Shown: one piece after another, positions 49,318-60,881 of the stretch
Layout of the letters: each line of letters opens with the position of its first letter
How positions within the stretch are numbered: position 1 is the first letter of the stretch
Source: Collybia mongolica
Taxonomy: Eukaryota; Basidiomycota; Agaricomycetes; Agaricales; Clitocybaceae
Length of the DNA: 64,000 nt
Assembly: GCA_013420905.1 (NCBI GenBank)
Contig: JAAXNY010000004.1
Coordinates: 1,488,001 to 1,552,000, forward strand
Direction: 5' to 3'
Notes under the pieces: generated by a model
The model's input: the letters and a program-made list of their open reading frames with translations, nothing else
Databases searched by the model: none
What the model was told of the DNA's origin: nothing
Translations under genes and position numbers: made by a program

Positions 49318-51285
49318 ACAATTGTATCATGTTTATTTTGTCCTATCATCTTTCATTCGAAACCCTGCATCACGAAAATACCCCTTGAATGCGAACTCAA
49401 AATCCTGAGCTCAACATCACGAGAGACCAAGAGTTCTTCTACTGTGTACACTATCCCTCCCAGTCTGACAAATCGTCTTTACTTTGCAAGTCGACATCCT
49501 AGATTTTCCATGTCCTCACGGTTGAAAAAATTCTGTGAATTTCCGCATCGAGTCTATTTGCACGCCACGGGTATCACCAAGCAGGTGTGATTCAGTGTCC
49601 TAAACTTTAGCCAGAAATCAATCCACGAAGGCAGTCCTCAGTCTGACAAACTGAACAAACTGTCGAGTGTCTCGCACAATGTGAAGGCTCCCTTGCAGCG
49701 ATGCACGCCAGCCCCTTCGAGATTCTGACTACAACATCCGGCGACGTGCGGTGTTTGTGCAAAATGTCCTCTGCCAATATTTCAGGGTGCATAAAATAGG
49801 ATGGATCAGTATTTGTGAGCGTCTGATCAATACACCAACCTAAATGTAATCACCAGAGAAAAGGGTTGTCTAGAGCATTGGTTGCCTCAATATGTGAAGC
49901 TATGGATTCGGTTACAGCTGCCTTGACATCGTGGTGTCCAAGCTAAGAGCTTTATGAGGAAAGGTTTCAAGGTTATATGTCGCAGACCAGATCAACTAGT
50001 CGGTACACGAACTTTGGGAGCACTGGTATTTGTGCTTCAGCAATTTGTCGTTGACATCCCTTGACTTGATTTCATGATCAATGTTGCGAATGCAGATCTC
50101 GCCTATACACATATGGTAGATGAGTGCCTTTCATCGGCCCAAAGGCGACCGTTATAACAGGAAGGGGTATCTACGTCTGAGGTACCGACGTCACAAAGGC
50201 CGTGCCTTGTACAGCAATAACCTTTTCTGCATCCTTTAAATACGCGGTGGATCGCTGGCTTCTATATCCGGCCAGTCTTGATTTCCGCAGAACAAGTCCG
50301 ACATACGTTCAGAAGTCGACCTATTCCTCTCAAATTCTCCTGCGAAGTCATTTGGACCACGATATCGCAGTTGGGTTCGTATCCATCACCATCCATGTTT
50401 ATCTCTTCTTGGTACGTTGAGATTGGAGTAGGCGTCGTCGAAAAATCTAAGAGTGTTCGTAGATCAAAACCTTTGAGGATGACGTCTGGTATAGACACCA
50501 CAGATAATGTCTCAACCGTCGAGTGAGAAAGAACAACCTCGCAATGTCGCGCTGCTGGTAAACACAGTCTGAGGATGTCCGACTATCGGCGCTGAGTCTT
50601 TTTGAGAAAACGGTGAATCGTGCGTTGATGAACGATCCTGAACGGATGGTATCTCAATACATTATTCATTGGTTCGAAATTTTGCTTCGTCGAACAGATG
50701 TAGAGTTTGTGGCAGTTGTTCGTGCTTGGTGTTATCGAACGGCCTCCATTATTTTAAAAGGCGTAATTACCCAGATAACTCTCCGTCATAGTCGAAAACC
50801 TTCTAACGACTGTCCGGTGTCCTCAGATGTGCCCCAATTACGGTAGACTGGGAAAACATAACCACATTCCGCAAGTCACGATATGCGCGTCGCTTTGTAG
50901 CGAAGAGGCACATCTGATAGCAAAGCGCCAGCCCGAGACCACACGTCTTGGTGTAAATGTGGTCCTCGAGAAAGCTCGAAGTGGTGAGTCGGAGTCGTCT
51001 AGTTCCCGTCAATGCCATACTGGCCCATACATGAAATTGTTGCTGTCGTTTTCTGCCACAACATTCAATACCCTCTATGGACGACCACGGGACACATGGT
51101 CACAGCGTGGTCTTGGGATGTCTGCGGCAATTCCAGCGCAGCTACGGGCTTCAGAAGCTGGCCCGTGTTATTTCTTTTAACGTGTGCCGTCTGGGCACTG
51201 CAAGACTGGCGATGAGAGGATGGGCACAGAGTGGACGCCTTTCTACCGTATTGCAGTAACTTGAAGTTTATGGTCATATGTCAAA
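49318..51285. other. Intergenic region of 2 kb left of the transposon
   Basis: Only short open frames on both strands without recognised motifs or splice-consistent chains. Could include degraded repeats. Ends at the CACTA element. Confidence 0.4.
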
Positions 51286-51292
51286 ATTGATC

Positions 51293-51309
51293 CCCAGTGA
51301 AAAGCCAGT
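51293..51309 (+). repeat. Left terminal inverted repeat of CACTA element
   Basis: CCCAGTGAAAAGCCAGT. It pairs with 57088-57104 with one mismatch. Preceded by ATTGATC. Confidence 0.8.
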
Positions 51310-51748
51310 CGTGCCCGATTGTGCCTGATTGAGCGAAATTGTGCTCACCGTAAATGGCTCAATTTGGCACAGTCCAGGTCAACATTTAGGTCACTTCTTG
51401 AGCCGTTTTGAGCAGGACTGTGCCATCTGGGCTGTTCAATTTGACTTCATTTTCGCTCGATTGGTTTCCAAAGCAGTTCAATTTTGCTCGAATTTATTAC
51501 AATTATAATACTGAGTCTGATACAGTGTGCACCGAGGTGCACGCGCGCAATAACCGTCCAAAACTAGCATACCCAACAACATGACCGTCGTACAAAAAAG
51601 CAATTTCACCTGGACAAGCACAAGTGTAAGTAGTGGCTAGGGCATAGGAGTAAAAATTACGTGCCTCGTTCTCGTTGTATAACATCGCGTCGCGCCTGTA
51701 GGCACGTTAGAAGCCATAGTGACAGTGGGACACAACGATACTCACTGA

Positions 51749-53521
51749 TCATTTCGTCTTGGCCCGTTCAATGAATTCCTGTGCGTCGAAATCAAAATTT
51801 AAGGAAATAAAAACGAAGGGTTTGGAGAACTTACTTTGTCCCCACCTGTTGTGCATAGTGCCGCCCAGTGTTTTGTATACTCATCCTCTGTTCCTGTGGG
51901 ATTTTGCAAGACCCAGTCGCGTTTACATATACTTCTGCAGGCCACCGCATCAGATATGATTGGACAATGACAAACACGACTTACTTGGCATTATTCCCGT
52001 GGCCTGCCTTTGCCTTCTTCGACTTGGGGGGTCTCGATGGATTAGTGCTGGGGTCTTGTGGAAGTTCTTGTACTCGTGGTGTAGCAGCGGTTGCGGTAGT
52101 GGATGCCACAGTGGGTTCTAGGTCAGCCGAGGGGGAGCCGGTTGTACTGGTGGAGGTGGATGACATAGTTGTAGCGTTCGACGTAGTTTCGGGAGTCATA
52201 TTGGTCGAGGAAGTCACTTGCGAGACTTCTGAAGGCGGGGTGATAAGTTTTGCAGCGGCAGTCGGATTTGAAAATACTGCATCACTAATTCAAGAAAATG
52301 TAAGCACAACATAATTTTATACGTTAACGAGAAACTTACAGGGGACTTTTTTTCTAATCAAAGAATTAAGTTAGTACTACTGATGAGGGCGGTATAGAAA
52401 TCTTACCAGTAATGGCTTCGGACACGGATGCGGGTCCATCGTTTCTTTCGCGGGTTCCTGTGGCTCATCAGTCATAAGATTTGCTACCTTCGATTTCTTG
52501 TGTTCTGGCATCGGAGACGATACCGAGGGTGAGCTTCGTTTCAGTAAGCGTGTAGCCGGGGGCTCGTTCTTGACCTTAGCGCTACGACCCACATGTTTTC
52601 CATACCAGGAAGAGTAGTTCTCCGTCGCAATCATGTGCGCCTTCCAGTTGTTCGCGCCATAAGAAAGTTCCGGGAAACGCTCGCACATATGATGCTCGTA
52701 GTAGTTGTGCGCCTCGAGGTTCGCTTGCGCCCATGTAACTGGTGCGATTCCCTTGGTGAGGAGACTCTGCCAGAGGTGCCGAGCGTGTTCCCGAATGGCA
52801 TTGACCTTTTCGCTACTGATGGGATCGCCGTCTTCAGTTTCGACATACCAGGTCGTGGTTTTTCCCATGCCCTCGGAGGAAGCGAGACCGGTCGACATCT
52901 CCTTATTTTTCTTCGCCGTGATAAACATTTTCTTGGTCCAGTATTTGATTTCGGAGTAATTTTCGATGTTGAGAGAAGGAAGAGGAAGCGGTTTAGACGA
53001 TTTTGATGATGTCCCAGGGGAAGGGTGTCCGGAGAGGCCTTCTATTGCTCTTGTGAGGCTGTCATTCGATGTCCTGCATTTGAAAACAGGTTAGACTGCA
53101 TTTGAGGCAACTATATGCGTACTGAATTTTTCTTCCAAGCCCATCCAATAATCTATCTTCCATCATTTCAAGTCGTTTCTGTAGGTAATGGTTCTGGTTG
53201 CTCAGATTATCCATTTTTGCTGTTAACTTCATGATCATGCTCCACATGTCGGGTTGGGAGCGAGCCGGAGCATCTGGAAAGAACTTTGTGCCTGGGGTGA
53301 TTCAGTCGTAATGAAAGGAATCGGGTAGTACATACATTGAACCCTTCTGATTCCATCATGCTTCCTGCTGGAAATCGGGCCTTGCTTCTCGAAATTCCTT
53401 CGCAATCATGATCGTAGCCAGGATTTGGGGCTTCATTTGGCTGAGAAGCCCACATGTTAGGGAGAAATGAAGAAGATGTTAGAGGACTTGAAGAGACTGG
53501 AGAGCTGTGAAATTGTGACAT
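51749..53521 (-). CDS. Transposon accessory protein (TnpA-like position)
   Basis: Second gene of the CACTA element. Likely start at 53521 (MSQFHSSPVSSSPLTSSSFL), although an in-frame Met also lies at 53611. The next exons encode a coiled coil (LTAKMDNLSNQNHYLQKRLE), then KPLPLPSLNIENYSEIKYW and a conserved-looking block TSLL-like around HARHLWQSLLTKGIAPVTWA, QANLEAHNYYEHHMCERFPE and NNWKAHMIATENYSSWYGKH. A Lys/Pro-rich linker follows, then KSKKAKAGHGNNA. The last exons give KRDWVLQNPTGTEDEYTKHW and EFIERAKTK before TGA at 51749-51751. Probably binds DNA or the transposase. No catalytic motif. Common as an unnamed ORF in mushroom EnSpm elements. Confidence 0.65.
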
Positions 53522-53684
53522 GGAGGTGGAAGGAGATATGGAGGGAGAGGAGGAGATGATACAAGTCCAAAGCGCACTTGCATTGTTTTTTCCCCAAGGT
53601 GGAACAAACAAACAAATTTCTCACATGGCCAGAATTTCCACCGCACTCAATTCAAGTCGTATCAAAGGGCTATGTATAGTTTAC

Positions 53685-56600
53685 TCAGTTTTCGTCAGGG
53701 ATATCTTCTACTATACCCGCCATTATGCTAACGTCCAATCCAGGTTTTTCAATCACAAAAACACAATCACCCCACTCCTCCCCCAAAATCCTCGTTGAGT
53801 GAGGAACAACAGCAACCACAGCCTCAATATCCTTCACGTTGATTGCAACCACTGCGGCGTCTCCTTGGTGCCTGCAAGACCACAAAGTACCGGATGATGC
53901 GGAAAGTAGATCTGCATCAGGGTGGCTGTAGAGCGATACCATGGCAAGTGTGCGAGTAATATCAGCAGATATGTCGAAACGGAAGTAGTACCGTACATCG
54001 CCAAATTCAGTGTTATTTTTATATTGAAGCTAGGGTTTGAGTTAATTATCAGTAATTCGGATGAAGCTTTTATCACATACCTTTACCTGACGAGCGGTTC
54101 TGATCTTTCCCAACGGCTTGAGACTTTCCTTCCACAGTGATCACGCAACTTGCCCATGGGGTAACATTAATCGAGACCATCGTATGACAGTTGGAACCCA
54201 ATTATTTGGAATATTCTTGGGCCCACATTCTTCATCTGCCTCCAAGAAATCGGTTAGAGCTGCAGATTCGGATTCTGTTATCCCTTGTGCACATGAATCC
54301 TTCGCGCGGAGTAATACATAGCCATCACCCAAGTTTATACTTCCATAAGGTGAGGTTTCCTCTTTACGAGCCGCTTCATCAAGCTGAGGAAACATGGCCT
54401 TTAAACATATGACTTCTGCACGCTCTACTGCTCGTCGTGAAAGATTGGCATAAGGAGTCGAATCCTGCTTGATTTTGGCAGTAAGATTTCCAATGTTCTG
54501 CTCCATAGTCCACTGTGATGACGCGATACCGGGACCAACGCGAAGTGCTTCGGGTCCAAGATGTGACAAGACATGGATGATTGGCCGAACGAAATGGAGA
54601 CGATCGGCTCTGCGACAGACATAAAGGGCCTCGTACTCAGCGACAAATTCAATGAGGTACTGATGGGCTTTGGATAACTGATCTTTTGTTCGAATGCGTC
54701 GCTGGTAAATCAAGCGCACTCCAGCGACAAGCTTGCAGTAAGACTTCCAGAATTTGTCAGGTAGAACCCCATAGAATAACCCTGGTCCAAGGCCAAAAAT
54801 ATAAAGCAAAAACTCCCATGCTTTGTATCCACTGTTGATCTTCTCAGCGGGGTTGCATGGTGGCCTGTCAAAAGAGCCTGGAAGGTAGGGTGTTGATTGG
54901 GCAACATCCAATCCATGCATTTGCCACGTATCACCAACTAAAACAGCCCAAGGCCACGACGCAATAGAGTCAGAGGTCTTCGAGCATTCGAGCTTGCCTC
55001 GCCAAAGACCAATCATGAGATCTGCTATGTTGAGAACAAGGTGCATGATGTCGCATGGGAACATTGTGGGAATGCCAAGGTATGTTCCATCTGGAAGGCC
55101 ACTCAGAATACTCGGCTTGCAAATACCAGTTTCGCGGCACAGAAATTCGTACTCGGTCTGATTGCACGCATTACAAACACGTCGGAGGCTGGCCGTATAG
55201 TTGACCTTGTCAATAGGGCGTATGATATGTGGTGGAATGTCATCATGATCACATCCTGCGACGTGATAATGATCAGGCTTGGATAGGACAGGGTAATGCA
55301 TCGGGGCACCAGGTTTATGACGACCTGTGAGCCCACACCAGAGCCGGCATCCGACTTTCCCAGAGTGTCCGACGAGCCCGTTCAAATAAACCATCCCTGG
55401 TCCATCTGCCGTTGCAAGGACAATATACAGCCGTGAGACAACCTTCTTCCGGCGTGAGGCATCCCAGACAGGAAGGCCACCTAACTTGTTGACGGCCGCG
55501 ACATGATGAAACCCAACAAAATTGAATGAATCGACTATCTTGATTTTGTTTGGTCCAGGCATGATGCTTCCAGGAAGAATGTACCGCTTTTTGTACCTGA
55601 GAATAGGAGAGAAACTGACGATAATCCAAATGGAAATCCAGCAGTCAGAGGCCTTATTTCGGTAGATCTGTGCGCCATCAAAAGAGAACATCAGCACAGT
55701 GTCGTGTTCGCCAATATCCTTATTATAGACAGCATCGAGGATATCAGTCCCGCAGACGATGTCATCCACAAGTTCGATTACTCCGTTTCGTATCTGTTCC
55801 TCAAGGAGTTCCGTTGCCCGTGACCAGAAGTAGTCCATCTCGACTGCAGTTTTGTATGAGTGTTTGAGAGCTTGGATCGCCGGTCCTATTGGGATTGTGT
55901 AAAACTGCTGACGTGGTGCCTCTGTTCCTATGTCGAAGCGTGATTCGCCACAACGATGGCACGAGGTCTTGTCAGCAAAAGGTCCTGTATAAGCATGGCA
56001 GGAGTTCGGACACATGTCACGGATAATCGGGGTGATACCAGTGAGATTTTCGATCTGTCGTTTGAGCTGGTAGAACGAGAAAAGTTTGTTATCAGGATTT
56101 CTGGTGCAAATTGTTTCGATTGTTGAGTCGTATAATTTCGCCGAGTTGATACCTCCAAGAAACAAACGCAGGCACATGAAGAGATCAATATCACTCTCCG
56201 GGTCCAGCTCCAGAGATTCTTCTGGCGGATTCAATAGCGTCGCGATAGCTTCGTTTGAGAGGTCACCATTGTCAATTTTTGCATCCTTGAGGGCTTGAAT
56301 GAATTGCTGCGAAATCTTCACATCCTCGATACAGCTGTAAGTGTTCGCGGGATCTTCGTCCACACCGGCTTGCTGGTCAATATGAGGTTGATCTCTTTCT
56401 TCTTCATTCAACATGTCGAGACTGCCTGGATCTGGAAGCATTACTTGGGGCTGTAAGAGGCCTATATGCGGGTCATCCATGTCCTGTGAAAAATATGTAA
56501 GTTCTCGACACATTGGTAGGAGAATAGGGCTTACATTGGCCGAATTCCTGCCAGAATCATCTTCGAATGGTTGCAGAGTTGGTAGATCATTACCTCGGTG

Positions 56601-56813
56601 GTCGGGAAGCAGTACATTGTCGTCAAGCTGCGTTTCAATGCGCGCGGGTAGTCGATTTGATTCTCGTTGTCTTTGGATGGACTCTATGGTGGGGTACTGG
56701 TCAGCGTTGTTGCGGTGTGCAATGAGTGCGTGTCTATTAAATGATGATTTCGAGACCTCGCGCAAAGTCTTGCAATATCTCGTGCAGTCACAGAAATACT
56801 TCTTGGGCGCCAT
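53685..56813 (-). pseudogene. Tnp2-family (CACTA) transposase with in-frame stop
   Basis: DDE-type transposase of the CMC group. Start at 56813: MAPKKYFCDCTRYCKTLREV, with an N-terminal Cys/His DNA-binding-like region. The Tnp2 core shows LMFSFDGAQIYRNKASDCWI, LRYKKRYILPGSIMPGPNK, DSFNFVGFHHVAAVNKLGGL, YIVLATADGPGMVYLNGLVG, GCRLWCGLTGRHKPGAPMHY and MFPCDIMHLVLNIADLM. A 51-bp GT-AG intron near 56485-56535 is in frame and reads through. The frame stops at TGA 54141-54143 inside RLMLPHGQVA[stop]SLWKE. The same frame then stays open to a GTATGT donor, and after the intron the C-terminal family block appears (FGDVRYYFRFDIS, TLAMVSLYSHPDADLL, VFVIEKPGLDV) to 53685. The stop fits a CGA to TGA change at a CpG. 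Confidence 0.85.
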
Positions 56814-57087
56814 AGGCTCTGTTAGAGACGGAGTAGGGAGTTGGAGGAGACAGCTATAGCGCTAAGGAAAAACTCAAGCACAGAAGTTTGTGAACAAGTC
56901 AAGGGCATGAATTCAATAAACTACTTGACACAGAGAAGTCAGTTGTATCGATCACATCGAACAAGACATTGAGAAGGTCAGTTGTCGAATGACGTCGAGG
57001 AAGTTGTCGTTCAGATGCAAGTTTTCGATTTTACCCAATTTGGCACGATTGACTACTATTTGGCTAGATCTGGGTCAATTCGGCTCA

Positions 57088-57104
57088 ACGGGCTTTTCAC
57101 TGGG
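57088..57104 (-). repeat. Right terminal inverted repeat of CACTA element
   Basis: On the minus strand reads CCCAGTGAAAAGCCCGT. Followed on the plus strand by AAAT and then ATTGATC. Confidence 0.8.
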
Positions 57105-57117
57105 AAATATTGATCCG

Positions 57118-57790
57118 CGGCACTGCTGGCACTGAGTCATTTATCTGGAGGAAATATGTGGTTCAGATAAATGTCTCATCAGTTACACTATGTATATCTG
57201 GTAGAAAAATAATGAATATTTTCACCAAAAGAATCTGTGATGATCTTGCCATTTATCTGATGTTTCCATTGGGGGTATTTTGAGTTCATCCGTGAATTCT
57301 TCTTTGAGAAGCAGAGCAGAAAAATGTGGGGTATTTCCTGTATGTTTCTTTGAAAAACACTTTGTATTCATCTTTGGCTATTTTGGCATTCTCAAGGTAA
57401 AACTGTCAGAAATGGAAAAACGTTAAATAATTCCTTTGGAACAAAAATGGGTGTTTGAGTATATCTCCGAGGTAGAGTGCAAAATTTTCCAGGAGAAATA
57501 CAATTAAAGAAATACTTCCCCTTTATCAAGAACAAGGATGGAAAGCATTTTTGTTGGAAACACAAAGGAAAGACCCTCCGTTTTTCTGCTCTACATCTCA
57601 AAGGAAATTTCACGGATGAACTCCGAATATTTTGGAAGAAAGCATATCAGATAGACAGTGAGTTCATCTTGTAATTTTCAAACAGAAATATTGATTATAT
57701 TTGTAGCAGAAATATGTGATGGAAATGATAAGACATTTTTATGAATATAGTATTTTCTCAAGATAAATGGCTGGACGCCAGCAGTGCCGG
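57118..57790. repeat. Long foldback (hairpin) element, MITE-like
   Basis: AT-rich segment that is an imperfect palindrome over its whole length. The outer ends match: CGGCACTGCTGGC at 57118-57130 and its complement at 57777-57789, then CATTTATCT and AAATGTCT.ATCA on both arms. Inner parts also pair, for example GAGTTCATCCGTGAA (57282-57296) with 57609-57623, and GCAGAGCAGAAAAA with its complement around 57580-57592. The symmetry centre is near 57454 for both inner and outer pairs, so this is one structure rather than chance repeats. No transposase gene. Clear target duplication not found. It starts 2 bp after the putative CACTA target duplicate. Confidence 0.8.
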
Positions 57791-57960
57791 TGACATATAA
57801 TTGGTTCGGACTTTCTGCTGAGTCTGGAGAACACACACGTTGTCAAATTCCCTGTGCCGAAGGACGACGCAAGCCAAACTCTGACTCTGGATATTGATGA
57901 ATAGGAATGGTGAACGCTGACTGGCCCATAAGCTCTATCTGAGAACTTCAGCGTATCATC

Positions 57961-58913
57961 ATGTCCCTGTTGGCTCAACGCGTTGGCAACGACTTCAAAT
58001 TGGTATCTTTGAGTCGAATGTGCCTTTATGTGCCGCGAAGGCTGAACTCTTCACAAGCGCGACCATATAGGGGGGGTGTGGGATCCCATACCCTCGCCGG
58101 GATAGCTGGCGGTCTGACTGTTGTCGGTCTTGGTTAGTCCCCCCCGTCAACGTTTTGATGATATTGCTTAAAATTAACAGGATATACTTGGTACCATTAC
58201 TCTGCTGTAAAAAAGGCGGTGGATGCCGTGCAGCGCGCGAAGGGTTTCTTACAAGAGAAGAAGCAATCTCTCGTTGACAAGAAGAACTCGAACAAAGCCC
58301 TGAGCTACCTTCGGAAGGTCGCGAAATCCTACGTCGCTGTCCTCCCGGGGGCCGACTCATTCGTCGATGAGGCATTTGATTCTATAAACGAGATCGTCGA
58401 CGATCACACGGAAGAGGCTACTGCAATCGCGAATTCTACATATGCGGAGATTCAAGAAATTGTGAAGGATGGCAACTCGGAGCAAAGCTCGGCCAAAGCT
58501 ATCAAGGTCATGTATGTGTTAAGGCGACGATTGGGGGAAATTCAGGCTCTTGGGGCGAAGGTTGGCGGGGGGGCTCTAGGCCCATTATGGGAGAAGTTCC
58601 CCGAAGTTAGAGGGGCGCTAGGAACGGAACTGGAAGAACTGCAGAAGTTATTGAAGGATAGAGGCCCAGACTCAAGGAAAATATTGGGTGATGCCCAGCA
58701 GCAGGTGGGTCTATAAGTCTGGGCTGCCGCCGTCGGCTTACTGATAACTTTACATAGGTGAAAGTTATGCTTGCCGAGGGCGTTAATAATGAGACGCTTA
58801 TGCGTGCACGCGTCCTCATCAAAGAAAAGACGTTGAAACTTTGGGGTCACAAATCAAGCGGAGACGGAGATGGTAATGGAACATCAGGTGATGGAGATGG
58901 CACAGGGAAATGA
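57961..58913 (+). CDS. Single-pass membrane protein, possibly mitochondrial
   Basis: ATG at 57961 (MSLLAQRVGNDFKLVSLSRM). The N-terminus is basic and lacks acidic residues apart from one Asp, resembling a mitochondrial presequence, and continues CLYVPRRLNSSQARPYRGG. A hydrophobic segment AGIAGGLTVVGLGYTWYHY spans an intron. The rest is helical and charged (VQRAKGFLQEKKQSLVDKK, SYVAVLPGADSFVDEAFDSI, TELEELQKLLKDRGPDSRK). A last intron after AQQQ joins VKVMLAEGVNNETLMRARVL, and the protein ends in a Gly/Asp repeat. About 290 residues. No family recognised. Membrane-tethered helical bundle, role unknown. Confidence 0.72.
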
Positions 58914-59164
58914 TTTATAAACACGCAAGTCGTTTTCTGTGGTACGCGCTCTTTGTTATCCCCACTCATGCACATTGGCCGACAGCAACCGTCATCACGT
59001 TTTATCTAAAGTGAGCGTCGCAGAGGGCAGTGGCACATCACTTTTGGCGGCGCGGGATCGGGGAGGTATTGGGCGTTCTGGACCCAAGACCCTTAACTTA
59101 AATATCATACATAGGACATGATGAGTCTGATTGAGATTGGTCAATCTACCAGCCTAGCCTCAAC

Positions 59165-60503
59165 ATGGAAAAGCTGAACGAAGAATGGACGCCTCGTTGT
59201 GTTGCTTCATATTTTAACATCGATCACAAAGCTGGACGGCCGGTCGGTTGCAATTCACGCACAGATTATGTTTCTTCCAAAACGTGCGGGATGGGATGGC
59301 GGTTCGCACTCAGATACGATGATGAAGTCAATCCTCCTGAGGTTGAAATATATTTCGACCCGAACGCTGTTGATGGGGAGTTGAAAGACATTCGTGTCGC
59401 AACCCGGCATCTCGACGAAGGCACAATTGCCACCAAAGCTAGGGACTTCGAAACAATACCAAAAGGCCGGGAGATGATATCGTGTTGGCAAATTGAAGAT
59501 ATCATCAATAACCCACAGATCTGTTTTATCGTCATATTTTCCTCCCATTAATTTCACATCTGAAGCAGCGGATCAGACGATATCTCGTCAAGTTCTTGCG
59601 GATTCTTACGATTATGGCTATGAATCCGATAGTGACCTCGGCGACCCAGAGCATTTGCCTGATGAATCTGAATCCTCATCAGATACATCTCTCGACATCC
59701 TTACAGATGGCATTGTTGAAGGTGCGTGTTGTAAACCCCAGGCTGCATAAAATTGTAGATCAAGACTGAACCTTTTAGAACAAACTTTAACCCAAGAAGC
59801 AGAAAAGCCGGACAACCACACTCCTGATACTCAGGGAGTGCCAGGCTTGAGTAATAATTCACATGAACCGACTAAAGTTCGAACAACTATTTTTCTCAAG
59901 GACACAGCCCATGCCACGTGGGTATAGATATACCTTAATGTTAAATTGTCGGTCGAAGTAACCAGTCCGACGTAGATGGCAGGCATTGATTTATCATGCG
60001 TACACTGGTGAAATTGTATTTTCGAGGCTAAGGTCAGAGTCGATGAGCAGTGATAATATGACAACCGATGGCGGAGGATTTCGATGCTCTCCAAAGTCAA
60101 TGTACCGTCTAGCAGACAAGGTATGAACTCTTCCTTACCTGGAACCGCAACTTAATTGACTCACAACCCTGTAATATACAGCTTGGACTGGATGATCTGA
60201 AGACAGAGGCATTCAAGGCATTGACGGAAAGAGTCACCGAAGATAATGTCTTGGAAGAAGTTTTCTCGCGGTTTACTTCGAGGTCGGTCGGAAGCGGAAC
60301 TTCCAGTACCTTTGCACGGTCTAAAATTTAGCAACAGATACCCTGAAGTCCTGGATATGGAGGTCGAGGCGCTGTGCAAGTACTGGGTTTCACCTAAGGT
60401 TACTGTTGAGTTTCCGAAGAAGATGGCGCGCGTTGCAGCAGGAGAGTATCCACATAGTTTCGCTGTTTTGGCCAAGTTTTCACCTCCGCGTTCGAAACAA
60501 TAA
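59165..60503 (+). CDS. BTB/POZ-type protein, tandem copy A (shortened N-terminal domain)
   Basis: ATG at 59165 (MEKLNEEWTPRCVASYFNID). The N-terminal domain keeps CGMGWRFALRYDD and EIYFDPNAVDGELKDIRVAT, shared with the two neighbours, but its second half is missing. An acidic linker follows (SYDYGYESDSDLGDPEHLPD). The BTB part begins KVRTTIFLKDTAHAT. A GTGGGT donor joins it to WQALIYHAYTGEIVFSRLRS, then CSPKSMYRLADKLGLDDLKT, ALTERVTEDNVLEEVFSRFT, SRYPEVLDMEVEALCKYW and AAGEYPHSFAVLAKF. It ends FSPPRSKQ. Such proteins are probably Cul3-type adaptors or protein-interaction modules. Ligand unknown. Exon borders around 59525-59575 are uncertain. Confidence 0.75.
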
Positions 60504-60789
60504 TGCAACTTTTTTCCCACCTAAACCCTGGAATCTGGCCTTTGGATATTTAAACAGCAGTGAGTAGATCATTCCTATCCTAAAATCGGTACCGAATGCC
60601 GCAAGGTATTCTTTAGCCAACACCATAAACCGGGTTTACAATGGAACGAAACGTGATTTCCCTGCTGGCATGAATCGCATATTCGCGTAACAGAAACTAG
60701 GCAGCGCGACCAGAGCTAAGTGTGTAATTTTTATGTAAATTGAAGATACAGTGAACGAATCGGCAGCCTTTGAAAAGCAGTGAGCATGG

Positions 60790-60820
60790 TGACGTCATAT
60801 GTGGCTGTATAGTATATATA
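60790..60820 (+). promoter_or_regulatory. CRE-like palindrome plus TATA box before BTB copy B
   Basis: A perfect TGACGTCA (60790-60797), the binding site of ATF/CREB-type bZIPs, lies 15 bp before TATATATA (60813-60820), which is 62 bp before the start codon at 60882. Spacing is that of a working inducible promoter. Confidence 0.45.
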
Positions 60821-60881
60821 TGTCAGAGAGCAAGTTTTCAGATCTTCTTCACCCCCGTCCTTGGGTGACTTATGTAATTAA

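Larger units (their letters stand above)
51293..57104 (-). mobile_element. CACTA/EnSpm (CMC) DNA transposon, about 5.8 kb
   Basis: Bounded by 17-bp terminal inverted repeats: CCCAGTGAAAAGCCAGT at the left and its complement, with one mismatch (CCCAGTGAAAAGCCCGT), at the right. Subterminal regions are rich in GCTCAA/TTGAGC and CAATTTGGCAC motifs (for example 51358-51370 and 57035-57046), the typical transposase-binding arrays of CACTA elements. It encodes a Tnp2-family transposase and an accessory coiled-coil protein, both on the minus strand, equivalent in layout to TnpD and TnpA of plant EnSpm. ATTGATC occurs at 51286-51292 and at 57109-57115, four bases beyond the right repeat, and is a possible target duplication. 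The transposase carries a stop codon, so the copy is probably non-autonomous now. Confidence 0.85.

Noticed and set aside
57392..57674. Overlapping frames of 65-73 codons on both strands inside the foldback element
   Set aside because: They arise from the AT-rich palindrome. No homology motif or splice context.
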